Below, in pieces: positions 8,414 to 17,817 of a DNA stretch of 64,000 bases. The translations under genes and the position numbers were made by a program. Location of the stretch: positions 62,001-126,000 of the forward strand of contig CAWJEW010000003.1 of assembly GCA_963842065.1 (NCBI GenBank). Direction: 5' to 3'. The notes under the pieces are model-generated. The model ran no database searches. It saw only the letters and a list, made by a program, of their open reading frames with translations, and was not told the origin of the DNA. Numbering within the stretch: position 1 is the first letter of the stretch; every line of letters begins with the position of its first letter. This stretch comes from CAITWD01 sp963842065 (GTDB lineage: Bacteria > Actinomycetota > Thermoleophilia > Miltoncostaeales > Miltoncostaeaceae).

Positions 8414-8876
8414 GCATTCATGGATGCTGCGGCACCCGGAACCGGGCTTGCCCAAGGCGTTGGCCGTCTCGGGAATTGGTCTAACCAGGAGCTCTTTGGT
8501 GGGCCCACCACGCTGCCGTGGGGCCTGCGCATCGCCCCGCAATTCCGGCCTGCCCGCTATGCGAACAACACGACCGTCCAACCCACATTTCTCTACGAGA
8601 TGATCTGGGACATTGGCCTTTCCGGACTGTGGTTGTGGCTCAGCCACCGGTATCGGATTCGCCCGCCCGCGCTGTTTTGCCTGTATGTCTGCCTCTACTG
8701 CGTGATCCGCTGCATCCTCGAGCTGATGCGGGTGGAGCCCGCGACCTACATCTTGGGCAAGCGATTGAATTTCTGGGTCGCGCTCGTCGCGGTCATCGGC
8801 GGCCGGCGCGACATTTGTGTACTTCCAGTGGCGTCGACCGGAACAGGCCCCGTCACCCGTGATACCCAAGGCCTAG
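8414..8876 (+). pseudogene. lgt: Prolipoprotein diacylglyceryl transferase, C-terminal fragment
   Basis: Contains the lgt hallmark GTGLAQGVGRLGNWSNQELFG and PTTLPWGLRI, then QPTFLYEMIWDIG and a membrane segment ending in CILELMRVEP. Lgt adds diacylglycerol to the lipobox Cys of lipoproteins in the membrane. The N-terminal half (first helices and HGG region) is absent; the fragment begins at the duplication border. A frame change near 8800 is needed to reach the natural-looking tail FVYFQWRRPEQ and TAG at 8874-8876. No intact lgt is present in the window. Confidence 0.8.
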
Positions 8877-9628
8877 CTGAGGCCCATCGGTGGGCTGGCC
8901 GCGCCGGAGCTGTCCGATGGGGCAATCAACTGGGACAGGGTCACCGGACGAAGGCCACGCTCGTGCAGGCCGTCGAGGATCTCTGGCAGCGCGGCGAGGG
9001 TGCGTTCGGGTGCGCCCGGCGCACCGTCGGCATCGTGCAGCAGCAGGATCGCTCCCGGTGTCGCGCCGGCCAGGATGCGGTCGACGATGTGCCTGGTTGT
9101 GGTGGTGGCGTCCCAGTCCGAGGCGCATGTGCACCACAAGGTACGTTGCATCCCGAGACGCGGGGCCATGGCCCACGCGGTGCCGTTCCAGACCCCGTAG
9201 GCGGGTCGATAGAAGGCGGGTGCGCGCCCCGCGGCCTCGACGATGGAGTTCCGGGCCCGTTTGAGCGCAGCAATCGTCGTACGGGGACCCAGGCGGGCAA
9301 GGTTGCGGTGGTTATCGCCGTGGCAGGCGATCTCATGTCCATGTGCGACTGCACCGCGGACGACATCGGTGTGGGCCCGCACCCGCCATCCAAGCCAAAA
9401 GAATGTCGCCGGGGTCTGGCCAAGCACGTCAAGAAATCGCGGCGCCATCTCCGGATCGGGGCCATCGTCAAAGGTGAGCGCAATCTCTGGGCGCCCGGTG
9501 CGGGCGCGGCACAGCACCCAGGGTTCTGCGAGGCGCCGGACGATGGGAAAGCACGTCGCTGCCGGAGCGAACTGACCGGCCGCTGCGCCGAGTCCGCCGA
9601 CGAGTGCGGCACCGGTCCGCGCCCTCAT
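8873..9628 (-). CDS. Polysaccharide deacetylase (NodB/CE4 family)
   Basis: 251 residues with a hydrophobic N-terminus (ALVGGLGAAAGQFAPAA), consistent with export or membrane anchoring. CE4 motifs are visible: motif 1 ALTFDDGPDPE (catalytic base and metal Asp), motif 2 HGHEIACHGDNH (the HxxxH metal pair), motif 3 RPAYGVWN, and the LLLHDADG C-terminal His motif. It removes N-acetyl groups from peptidoglycan or other amino-sugar polymers using a divalent metal. It overlaps the lgt fragment tail by 4 bp on the opposite strand. Length and motifs suggest it is intact. Confidence 0.88.
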   Translation of the reverse strand: MRARTGAALVGGLGAAAGQFAPAATCFPIVRRLAEPWVLCRARTGRPEIALTFDDGPDPEMAPRFLDVLGQTPATFFWLGWRVRAHTDVVRGAVAHGHEIACHGDNHRNLARLGPRTTIAALKRARNSIVEAAGRAPAFYRPAYGVWNGTAWAMAPRLGMQRTLWCTCASDWDATTTTRHIVDRILAGATPGAILLLHDADGAPGAPERTLAALPEILDGLHERGLRPVTLSQLIAPSDSSGAASPPMGLS

Positions 9629-9887
9629 GACCGCCCCTTGTGGGTTCTTGGCGTCATCGTTGTGGTGATTGTTGCAGCAGATCCATCACGACCGTTTCCA
9701 ATCAACTTCAGCTTGGTCACTTTGGCGAAGCAGGTCTTTGCCTGCAACAGGCCCGTAGCTACCTGTCCGTGAGCCAGGCTCGTGGTCCACAGATCGACGC
9801 AATGAACGCTGCACTCGACCGATTCCTGACGCCCGAGAGCAGGGTCTCCTCGGCGGGGTTAACCGCGAGTGGGGAAGGAACTCGTAG

Positions 9888-10520
9888 TCATCCTTGGCGC
9901 TGGGACGGCCGTCTCTCCCACGCGTGCCGACACGCGGCAGTTGGGCGTCGCGTGCGCCCAGACTCGGCAGGTCGTGGCCCGGTCGCGAGTGCCCAGTGGG
10001 CCTCGTGATCCCCGCAGTCGTCGGAGTAGCTGACGTCGAGGGTCGTGCCCTCCGGGAACGTCACACCGTTTCCGGGGGTGAGTTCCTTCGCCAGCTCGGC
10101 ATCGATGGGAAATCCGATACGGCGCTGGCGATCCAGGGCTTCGGGAGCTTCGCCTAATCCGCGAACATAAGCGCCAGGCTCGACGCTGTGGGGGCTGCCC
10201 TTGAGCGTCAGGAGCGCGTGCGTAATCCTTGCGGGGGCTGCTCCGAGGTTGGCCACGGTGAAGCCAATCTCGTGGCTGTCGTTGACCGACCTGACTGAGC
10301 CATTGTCAACGACTGTCAGGCAGGCACCCATTTGCACGCGCGCCATGACCCAGCGGCACGTCTCCTCCGAGGCCTTAATGGCCGTATATGAGCGCCTGAA
10401 GCTCTTGGAGGCAACCACAGCAAGCACGACCGTGGCTCCTGCGCTTACCCCAATCGCGATCAAGCTCGTCCAGGCCGACACTTCAGCGAGGTTAGTCCCA
10501 GGTCCGGACGTGCTCCCCAC
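9888..10520 (-). CDS. Membrane-anchored hypothetical protein
   Basis: 210 residues with one N-terminal transmembrane helix (AWTSLIAIGVSAGATVVLAVVA written in parts: TSLIAIGVSAGATVVLAVV), a short basic stretch, then a predicted beta-rich domain (EIGFTVANLGAAPARITHALL, TLDVSYSDDCGDH). The pattern resembles small actinobacterial proteins of unknown function with an Ig-like C-terminal part. The Arg-rich C-terminal 30 residues look non-native, so the end may be displaced. Function unknown. Confidence 0.55.
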   Translation of the reverse strand: MGSTSGPGTNLAEVSAWTSLIAIGVSAGATVVLAVVASKSFRRSYTAIKASEETCRWVMARVQMGACLTVVDNGSVRSVNDSHEIGFTVANLGAAPARITHALLTLKGSPHSVEPGAYVRGLGEAPEALDRQRRIGFPIDAELAKELTPGNGVTFPEGTTLDVSYSDDCGDHEAHWALATGPRPAESGRTRRPTAACRHAWERRPSQRQG

Positions 10521-10599
10521 ATCAGAGCTTAGGCGACGTGGGGGGCCGTACCCGGACCTTCTGCCCGCCGGCCGCGCTCAGCTCGCGTCGGGTGTCCCC

Positions 10600-11036
10600 T
10601 CAGTGACTCTCGCGCATCTCCCTCACGACCCCGGGCGGTGGTGGCTCCACGGGCGGGCTCACCACAAACCGGTCCAGGATGTCGTCGTCCGCCAGGTCAT
10701 CCGGCAGTGGATGGGCGTAGGTCGTCATCGTGAACGCCGCCGAATGGTGGCCCATCCACATCTACACCTGCTTGGGCGTGACGCCTGCTCGCATGAGGTT
10801 TGATGCACAGGTATGCCTGAGCATGTGGAAGGTCGCCCACGGAACGCCAGCGCACTCTGCGGCCGGTTTCAGGATGCGTGCGCTGAAGTTGCCCGCATCG
10901 AGTGGCGATCCGGCCGCGTTGGCGAAGATCGGATCCGCATTGTCAAACAACGGGGTGGCGAGTCGATGGGCAGCGAGGTCTTGGGCCACGTCCCGCTTCG
11001 CCGAGCTGACACAGCGGCGCACCGATCTCCCCGGCC
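10600..11036 (-). pseudogene. Tyrosine recombinase (integrase) C-terminal remnant
   Basis: Reads DAGNFSARILKPAAECAG, then the catalytic FHMLRHTCAS (HxxR). It hits an in-frame TAG at 10762-10764 where the family has Gln (KQV-stop-MWMGHH), and continues through MGHHSAAFTMTTYAH (second His and nucleophile Tyr) to TGA at 10600. The N-terminal DNA-binding half is gone; the frame meets the excisionase remnant at 11038. It is related to, but not a copy of, the intact integrase at 53689. Likely the dead recombinase of an older element at the same tRNA. Confidence 0.8.
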
Positions 11037-11038
11037 GG

Positions 11039-11190
11039 TTGCTGACCGTCAAGGAGGCAGCAGAGGCCATCCGCGAACCCGTGTCGTTCGTCTATATGAC
11101 GCGCGGTCCGACGGGCGGTTGACACCCCACAAGCGTGGCAGTCGAGCCCTTGTCGATCGGGCTGAGTTGGACGCCCTGATCCGCACGTGA
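11039..11190 (+). pseudogene. Excisionase-type HTH remnant, frameshifted
   Basis: LLTVKEAAEAIREPVSFVY is a MerR/excisionase-type helix-turn-helix. The expected wing and end (GRLTPHKRGSRALVDRAEL) is in another frame after about 11095-11110. Same domain type as the excisionase at 53280. Broken by a small indel. Confidence 0.65.
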
Positions 11191-11296
11191 CAAAACCGCA
11201 CGAGGGACGCTCTGAGTGGCACCATGGCCATTCTGGGGGAGGAGATGCCGTTGTGAGCCGGGGCCAAACAGTCGTTTAGCAGGCAGTTCTTTGAAT

Positions 11297-11340
11297 GGGC
11301 CGAGTAGGGCCCGAACCTATGCCCATGGGATTAGAAGTCC
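11297..11340. repeat. att1: diverged tRNA-Lys 3' fragment
   Basis: Resembles the 3' part of the tRNA-Lys gene (54872-54915 on the same plus-strand reading) with several changes: gggccgagtagggcccgaac, then tatgcccatgggattagaag. It stops matching at the anticodon loop. The left flank ttagcaggcagtt is shared with att3 (38355). Interpreted as an old attachment site. Confidence 0.65.
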
Positions 11341-11636
11341 TGTCACGGCCCGCTCTACGACGGCCTCAAAATGCCTGGTCATTGTGCTTTTCCAGGACAT
11401 TCTCTTGATTCGTCGTCTGAGAAGTCTGCTGGGCCCGCTCGGCTCGTGTTCCCACCATGTTCCCACCGACCGGCGCCCTGAGGGTCTCCGGTCGGGAGAT
11501 CCGGAGTGGAGATTGCCGGAGGTCGCCGTTGCAAGGGGAATCGCGCTCGCGAACATTGCCTGCCCCCGAACGGCACCTCGGAGACCCCACTATGGACGCG
11601 TTCGCCCGGCGTTGTGGGACCCCCGGCCGGAGAGGT
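11341..11636. promoter_or_regulatory. Element arm with tandem TGTTCCCAC sites
   Basis: No gene. At 11447-11467 lies tgttcccaccatgttcccac, a direct repeat found at the same distance (about 150 bp) beyond att2 and att3 and beside the integrase start at 54777. Probable recombinase arm-binding sites. Confidence 0.45.
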
Positions 11637-12038
11637 TTAGGACTGTCCGTCAGGGGGCGGTGCCATGAGCGGTCCGAGCACCGACATCAGATCTGGGTCA
11701 AACATCACATCATTCACCACGATCCTGCCATCGGCGAGGCGGTAGTACGCCATCGCTCGGACCGTCATGGTGCGCCCATCCGGGAGAGTGACGGTGTAGT
11801 TGAACCGGGCGAACACGGCGTCGCCGTCGGCCACCAACTCCTCGTCCTCGAACCGCTGGTCCCTAACTGCCACATGGGTCGCAGCGACCATTGCCTTCAG
11901 GGCGGCGAGATCAGCGCCTCCCAGTGCGACGTTTACGTAGTTCGGCGCGAGCACCTCGTCCGCGACATCGAGATTGCCGCCGGCCAGCACCTCGTTCGTG
12001 AACCGACGAACAACGGCCTTGTTTTCCTCCGTACCCAT
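11637..12038 (-). CDS. SnoaL-like polyketide-cyclase-fold protein (copy 1)
   Basis: 133 residues from ATG 12038 (MGTEENKAVVRRFTNEVLAG). Typical SnoaL/NTF2-like pattern: NLDVADEVLAPNYVNVALGG, FARFNYTVTLPDGR, AYYRLADGRIVVNDVMFD. This alpha+beta barrel occurs in small-molecule isomerases/cyclases and in stress proteins of unknown substrate. A close paralogue sits at 20297 and similarity extends into the upstream DNA, so the gene was duplicated with its control region. Lies between att1 and att2 as the only cargo. Confidence 0.8.
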   Translation of the reverse strand: MGTEENKAVVRRFTNEVLAGGNLDVADEVLAPNYVNVALGGADLAALKAMVAATHVAVRDQRFEDEELVADGDAVFARFNYTVTLPDGRTMTVRAMAYYRLADGRIVVNDVMFDPDLMSVLGPLMAPPPDGQS

Positions 12039-12704
12039 ACCGGGCTTCCCCTTCCCGACACGGCTTCTGCGAGTCCGCGTTTGCGAGTCAGTGTAGAGGG
12101 GCCTCCCGAAGTGCACACGCCATTCGTTGAGCACGTTTGGTGATCGGGGACGGGTCCTCGGAGATGGATCCCCAACCGCTCGCAGATCGGATCCCAGCCC
12201 GTGGTCGGCGTCTACTCCAGCACTCGCTCGACGGGGCGCCTTCGCCAACCGCGGCATTGTGCCGCTCGGACGCATCCACCACCTGCTCAGATCGATGACG
12301 CCCCAATCTGCGCGTCCCACGACAACGGCTCGGCGTGGCCATGATCGCCGGGTCGGTAGGGCACTGTCCCAAGGCGGTGGAGGGCGGTCGCGAGAGCGCG
12401 AGCGGACGGCGGTCGGGCGTCTGACGTGGTTACTCGTCCACGGAATGCGTGCCGAGTCGGTTCGGCGGTGGCCGGTTGCCCATCGGGGTGGTCACTGCCA
12501 GCCGCCCCGTCGCCCGCCGGAAATGCCCGACCGGTGCGGTGACCGAATTCACGCGAGTGTCCGTTCGGTTCCCAGACGGCCGCCTGGGACGCGCCGGAGT
12601 CTTGGCACGGCCCCTCGGACAGTACCTTCGCCGTTCCACGTCGCGAGTGCGCGGGCGCTTCCATTCTGCGGACAGGGGCGTCGTGAGACGGACGTGGGGA
12701 GAAT
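12039..12704. other. Intergenic region upstream of SnoaL copy 1
   Basis: No convincing gene. From about 12121 to 12235 it resembles 20885-20995 (for example gatcccag and cgttga landmarks in the same order), the region upstream of the second SnoaL copy. The rest shows only high-GC random frames. Confidence 0.5.
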
Positions 12705-12745
12705 GGGCCGTGTCGGACTCGAACCTACGACCACGGGATTAAGAC
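12705..12745. repeat. att2: tRNA-Lys 3' fragment
   Basis: gggccgtgtcggactcgaac followed by ctacgaccacgggattaag matches the tRNA-Lys 3' part with a few substitutions and ends near the anticodon. tgttcccaccttgtcccc follows at 12855, as in the other att arms. Confidence 0.7.
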
Positions 12746-13154
12746 TCTCGTTGCGGTCGAATCAGACCGTATCCGAATGGTCATGCGTATCGATCTTTTG
12801 CAGGTATTTCCGAGGATGCATTGTCAGAGGAGCGGCCCGTGCCGACTCCGCTCGTGTTCCCACCTTGTCCCCCCTGTGAGCACCTTGGCGATCGTTTGAC
12901 GGGAGGCCCTCGGTGGGACTGTCCGGAATCCAATCGACCGGTCCACACCAGTCGCAGGCCGCCAGCATGAGTCAGGCCGGCACGCCCGGGAGAGTGTCGG
13001 AGTGCCAGCCTGCACGTTCGGGTGGTCGTCTCGTCAGATCTCCAACCAGGCGATGGGAGGGTATCGCTCGGCACCCGACCTGCCGATGATGTTTGGTGAG
13101 ATCTGCCCCGATGCGGTGCCGGGGGGCGTCGTCAACGCGATAGGGGATTGAGCA
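12746..13154. other. Intergenic, element arm
   Basis: No gene seen. Contains the degenerate TGTTCCCAC pair (12855-12874) and, just before 13155, a ggggatt sequence that can serve as ribosome binding site for the peptidase. Confidence 0.5.
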
Positions 13155-14393
13155 ATGCATCGATCAGCGGGCGTGCGCGGCTGGGGGGTCGGTGCCGTGG
13201 CCCTCATACTGATGATGGTGTTCTCCGCACTGGCGTTCGGTGCCCCCGCGGGGGTCCACGCCGCGGCATGTGCGACACCGAGCGGCCCCAACCAGGTGCG
13301 CTGTACCGCGTGGGTTCGGTCGGACGCCACCCCGCGCAGCCTGAGGCCGGCGCGATATTTTTCGAGCTCGCCGCAAGGCTACGGTCCGGCGCAGTTGCAG
13401 TTCGCCTACGGTCTGTCGCAATTGACGCCCACCCTCGGGGCGACCCAGACGGTCGCCATCGTGGACGCCTACAACTACCCGCATCTCGCGAGCGACTTGG
13501 CCGCATACCGCAGCTACTACCATCTGCCCCCCTGCACGACCGCCTCTGGGTGCCTTCGCGTCGTCGGGGAAACCGGGACCGCCAAGCTTCCGCGGTACAC
13601 AAGCCCCGGCCAAGGTTGGAACCTGGAGACCGCGCTTGACGTCGACACCGTCTCGGCGGTCTGCCCGAATTGTCACATCCTGGTGGTGTTGGCCAACGCT
13701 GCGAGCTATGCCGATCTCGGCACCGCGGAGAACACGGCGGCGACACTCGGTTCGAACGTCATCAACAACAGCTGGGGCGGTACGGATTCCTCAAGCGATA
13801 CGACGTTCGACGCCATGTACTTCAACCATCCCGGGGTTGCCATTACGGCGGCTACGGGTGATTCCGGGTACGCCGGAGGCCCGATCTATCCCTCGACTTC
13901 GCCGAACGTGGTCGCGGTCGGTGGGACGAGCCTGGCCCTGAACGACAACACCCCCCCGAGTCGCACCTTCACCGAGACGGCCTGGAGCGGCGGCGGCTCC
14001 GGCTGCAGTGCGTACGAGACGACGTTCGTGCCCATCAGCTTCCTGGGTCCGGCGGCGGCGTGCGGCACCGAGCGCGCCGTTGTCGACGTGGCCGCCGATG
14101 CCGATCCGAATACGGGCGTCGCGGTCTATGACACCGCCGGGTACAACGGATGGTTCCCCGGCATGGTTGGTGGGACCAGCGTGGCGACGCAACTCATCGG
14201 CGGCGTCATCGGTCTCGCCGGAAATGCACCGGCGGCTCCCGGATCGCTCTACACGAACTACAATTCCGCGAACTTCTTCGACATCACCAGCGGAACCAAC
14301 GGCACGTGCGTGCCGATCTTGCTATGCACGGCACAGCAGGGTTGGGATGGCCCGACGGGCCTCGGGTCGCCGAACGGTATCGGCGGATTCTAG
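13155..14393 (+). CDS. Secreted S53 (sedolisin/kumamolisin-like) peptidase
   Basis: 412 residues with a clear signal peptide (GVGAVALILMMVFSALAFGA, cleavage near AHAA-like VHAA). Catalytic landmarks of the S53 family: WNLETALDVDTV (Glu and Asp of the Ser-Glu-Asp triad), oxyanion Asp in ATGDSGYAGG, and the Ser motif MVGGTSVATQ. S53 enzymes are acid-active endopeptidases. The pro-domain typical of kumamolisins is very short or absent, as in some secreted bacterial members. ATG 13155 sits after ggggattgagca. A GC-rich hairpin follows the stop codon. Confidence 0.87.
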   Translation: MHRSAGVRGWGVGAVALILMMVFSALAFGAPAGVHAAACATPSGPNQVRCTAWVRSDATPRSLRPARYFSSSPQGYGPAQLQFAYGLSQLTPTLGATQTVAIVDAYNYPHLASDLAAYRSYYHLPPCTTASGCLRVVGETGTAKLPRYTSPGQGWNLETALDVDTVSAVCPNCHILVVLANAASYADLGTAENTAATLGSNVINNSWGGTDSSSDTTFDAMYFNHPGVAITAATGDSGYAGGPIYPSTSPNVVAVGGTSLALNDNTPPSRTFTETAWSGGGSGCSAYETTFVPISFLGPAAACGTERAVVDVAADADPNTGVAVYDTAGYNGWFPGMVGGTSVATQLIGGVIGLAGNAPAAPGSLYTNYNSANFFDITSGTNGTCVPILLCTAQQGWDGPTGLGSPNGIGGF

Positions 14394-14418
14394 TCGGAGC
14401 CCGCTGATCCGGTTCTGG

Positions 14419-14451
14419 GGGGGTGCGGGGCGCACGGCGTTGCGCACCCCC
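14419..14451 (+). terminator. Probable intrinsic terminator after the S53 peptidase
   Basis: gggggtgcg pairs with cgcaccccc across a 15-nt loop, followed by a short gttt. Located 25 bp after the stop. Confidence 0.55.
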
Positions 14452-15253
14452 GTTTGGGCCTCGAGGCGAGATCACGGGGTCGGTGTATGCCGCGCCGGCA
14501 CCAGCCGCCGGGCCGGCTGCTGAGCGTCGTCACCAATTCAACCGAACAGGCGCTGGTGTTGCTGGTCCCAGCGGCTGACTCGCGTCGAGCCCGAGGTCCC
14601 GCGACCTTCGATGTCACACTTTGACGGCTCCTAGGCCTCTCTGGCTCCTAACCCCTCAGCCGGTCGAGGGGATAAGGAAGTCGACATAACCCGGACAGAC
14701 CTACGAGGCGCGCGCTTGGCAGAGTGTTTCCGCATGACGCACTGCGCGTGATACCTGTATATCTGACTAACGTGGTTCAATCATCCAGCCCCTCTAAGAG
14801 TTGGCATTTCTGGCCGGTACCACGGTGTTCGTGACCGACAATCTCCGCTGGCACTAGTAGATCGTCGTATTCACGCAGCGTCAGAGTTTCGTTCAAGCCT
14901 GACAAGGTTCCCGCGCGACGTGAGAACTGAGTCCTCGAAGGGAGGCCGCGACGACGTCGAGCGACGTATTCCCGGGCCTCACCGGTTAGGGAGGGCCACC
15001 CTCATTGGTATGCATGCCTTAGGTTGGCATGGGATTGCTCGGGCAGTGAAGGGGACGCCGTCCCGGCTTCGCCCACCCTCCGCCCCGGGCTTGCCGTCGC
15101 CTCGCGCAGGTGTGGGCAACGATTTCCGATGCGAAGGTTCTGCTCAAGCACGGTGAGGCGCCGCAGCTGGTTCGACGATGGCTAGCGGAATGTCGCGGTG
15201 AGCTCCAATCGGGACGTGTACCCAATCGTTCCGCGCCAGTACGTCACGTCGCC
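14452..15253. other. Gene-free 0.8 kb stretch
   Basis: No frame with protein-like composition or recognisable motif. GC is locally lower (14700-14930). Could be a remnant or a regulatory region between two convergent genes. Confidence 0.4.
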
Positions 15254-17182
15254 TTACGTCTCACTCCTGTTTATCGTCGCAAGCACCCGCAGGCCGAGTA
15301 CCGTGGCAGCGGTGAGGCCGGCGTAACCCAAGACCTGATTGAGCGGAGCACCATCGACGCGCGGGGCGGCCGATGCAAGCGCAAGCAGCAAGACGGAGAT
15401 GAGCCCGATGGACCCGCTGAAGAATGCAAGCAGTGCCCGATCGATGACGCGGTCGACATGTTCGACGTCTCTTTGATCTCCGAAAAGCCGGACGCGCAGC
15501 GTGAGCTCGCCACGCTCGGCCTGGCGTCCGAGTCGGTCGAGATCACGAGGAATGCGCCTGATCAGCGGAAGTAGCTCGAGGATATCGTCGGTCAGATCCG
15601 CAGCGGTCTGAACGGCGCCAGGCAGTCCAACCCCAGATCGGGACACCGAGCGCGTTGCCTCGGCGAGGAGGTCGAAGTCGGGGGACAGCGTCGTCAGGGT
15701 TCCTTCAAGCGTGGCGAGCGCTCTGAACATCCCCGCCAACTGAGGATCAACGACCATTCGGTAGCGCACCATGATTCGGAAGAGGCCCTCCACGACGCGT
15801 GTGGTGCGCTGCGATGGAGCGCTGAACTCGACCGTGATCAGCCGGCCCAGGTCGCGATCGAGGGCATCGATGTCGATGGCATCTGCGGGAGGGCAGAGCT
15901 CGAGTAGTGCATCACGCAAGAGGCGCGGCCGCCGGCGCGCTATCGCGAGCAGCGCGTGTGAGAGCGCTCGCTGCTGGGGCGCGCTGAGTCGCCCTACCGA
16001 TCCGAAGTCGAGCAGGGCGAGCGACTCCTGGCCAAGGACGAGGACGTTGCCCGGGTGAGGGTCGACGTGGAAGACGCCGATTTGGAACAGCTGGGTGAGG
16101 AAGCTGTCGAGAAGGGTGCGCCCGAGCTGGTAACCGTGCGCCTCAACGTCGGCGGGAGAGAGCGAGCTGAGGCGGGCGCCGAAGATGCGCTCTTCGACAA
16201 GGACTCGACGCGTGGTGAGCATCGGGTATGGCCGCGGCACCCGCACGTGACTGGAATGGGACATTGCTTCGTGGAGCAGGGCGAGATGTTGCCCTTCGCA
16301 CCTGAAGTCCAGTTCTTCCCGCAAATTCTCAGCGAAGCCTCGTGCCAGGTCGACGATGCCGACCGCCTTCGCCCAGGCCGCGGTCTCTTCGGTCCGCTGG
16401 GCAAGACGCAGCAGGATGCGCAGATCCTGCTCGACTTGGGTGTCGATGCCGGGTCGCTGCACCTTGACGACGACCTCTTCGCCCGATCTGAGCCTGGCCG
16501 CGTGCACCTGTGCTAGGGACGCGGCCCCCAGGGGTTCGTCATCGAAGCGGGAGAAGATCTCGTGAATCGGGTGCCTCAACTCCGCCTCGATGATTGGGTG
16601 GATCGCCGTTGCGGCCAGCGTCGTCGACCGGTCGTGAAGCACGGCCAGTTCAACAGCGATGGCCGGGGGCAGAAAATCCGTTCGGGTGGCGAGCACCTGG
16701 CCGAATTTGACGAAGATGGGACCGGAGTCCTCAAGCGCACCGCGGAGGGCGGCGCCGACCATCGCCGGGGTTTCCGCACTCCGACGGTGACTGAGCTTCG
16801 CGAGCGGTCCCAGGCCGTGGCGGGTCGCAATGCGGGTCAACTCGAGGTAGCGTCGACCACGTGCGAGGCTGAAGGTAACCGTCCGCAGTGGGTGTGACGT
16901 CGGTGTCGGAGCCACGGCGACTGTACGACGTCGCGAGCGCGAAAGCAGTCCGACGATCGCCACGAAGCCGAGTCCCGCAAGGGTGGACGTGACGGCGAAC
17001 GTGAGCGCGGCAGTGAATCCACTGACTCGACCAACCGCGGTCTCGACAACCAGTGCGCCGATTCCGATGCCGACGCACGCTGAGGCGAGCGCGGTACTCC
17101 GAGTGACTTTGATTCCGAGGACGCGGGCGATGACCGTCCTGCTGAGTGCCAGCAGGACGACCGACCAAGCGGCGGCGAGCAC
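15254..17182 (-). CDS. UbiB/ABC1-family atypical kinase with N-terminal membrane helices
   Basis: 642 residues. The N-terminus has three or four hydrophobic helices (WSVVLLALSRTVIA, ALASACVGIGIGALVV, FAVTSTLAGLGFVAIVGLL). The ABC1 domain follows: the KxGQ motif FVKFGQVLATR, the Ala-rich nucleotide loop LGAASLAQVHAARL, catalytic Lys in VVVKVQRPG, the metal/ATP segment GVFHVDPHPGNVLVL and LLDFGSVGRL. C-terminal helices anchor it (FFSGSIGLISVLLLALA). Family members support isoprenoid-quinone biosynthesis or lipid homeostasis as ATPases/kinases. No quinone genes are adjacent. Unlike the second UbiB gene (41685) it carries extra N-terminal membrane helices. Confidence 0.87.
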   Translation of the reverse strand: MLAAAWSVVLLALSRTVIARVLGIKVTRSTALASACVGIGIGALVVETAVGRVSGFTAALTFAVTSTLAGLGFVAIVGLLSRSRRRTVAVAPTPTSHPLRTVTFSLARGRRYLELTRIATRHGLGPLAKLSHRRSAETPAMVGAALRGALEDSGPIFVKFGQVLATRTDFLPPAIAVELAVLHDRSTTLAATAIHPIIEAELRHPIHEIFSRFDDEPLGAASLAQVHAARLRSGEEVVVKVQRPGIDTQVEQDLRILLRLAQRTEETAAWAKAVGIVDLARGFAENLREELDFRCEGQHLALLHEAMSHSSHVRVPRPYPMLTTRRVLVEERIFGARLSSLSPADVEAHGYQLGRTLLDSFLTQLFQIGVFHVDPHPGNVLVLGQESLALLDFGSVGRLSAPQQRALSHALLAIARRRPRLLRDALLELCPPADAIDIDALDRDLGRLITVEFSAPSQRTTRVVEGLFRIMVRYRMVVDPQLAGMFRALATLEGTLTTLSPDFDLLAEATRSVSRSGVGLPGAVQTAADLTDDILELLPLIRRIPRDLDRLGRQAERGELTLRVRLFGDQRDVEHVDRVIDRALLAFFSGSIGLISVLLLALASAAPRVDGAPLNQVLGYAGLTAATVLGLRVLATINRSET

Positions 17183-17817
17183 GACTGTCGTCGTCTTGTT
17201 TCAGATCGATTGCCGGGTGTCATGGGTGCGACTCCCGCATCTGAGCGGCGCAATCGGTGCATCTACAGGCCTAGGTCCGAAACCGCCAACCCTTGCGGAT
17301 GCAAACGGATGAATCCCTAAGCCCTGCCCTTAGACGAGAATTCCCAACCAAACTGACCTGACCCCCGAGTAGTCACCCGGGGCTGCCTTTGCCGGTGAGC
17401 TAAACGACAACGCCATCGCCACCGCGAGGATCAGGCAGACAAGTATCCCGAGACCTCGCCTCGCCTCGCTGCGGGCGTTCTGTGGCGGGGGTGCTGACCT
17501 CACGTCCCTCGTAGTGGCTGCTCACCGTTGATGCTTCTTCCGATGGAAGGATCCGGCGTCACGCGACGCGACGGCGTGGTGTCGAATCGTTTAATAAATT
17601 GCCATTCTGCTGTACGCCGTCAATAGGGGAAACGAGCGGGATCGACCGGGGAAACAACGGGGATCGACCTGGTGTTTGTCCCTGCGCGCCCACCAACCCA
17701 CCTGCAGAGTCCGCTCAACTCACTGCTCGCTACCGATCTGACCAACGAGCATTCGCGGGTCCCGCCGCGTGCCAGCTCACTTCGGCTCTGTGAAGGCGCG
17801 GTCTTGGAGACGCGGCG
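17183..17817. other. Gene-free stretch
   Basis: Nothing supported. Around 17630-17670 a short near-repeat (gggatcgaccgggg / ggggatcgacctgg) occurs twice; no CRISPR-like periodicity. Confidence 0.4.

Noticed and set aside
8877..9772. Long plus-strand extension after the lgt fragment
   Set aside because: The natural lgt tail ends at 8876 in another frame; the extension is opposite the polysaccharide deacetylase.
12549..12734. Small minus-strand frame reading VVGSSPTRP near 12705
   Set aside because: This is the translation of the tRNA-Lys 3' fragment, a familiar annotation artefact.
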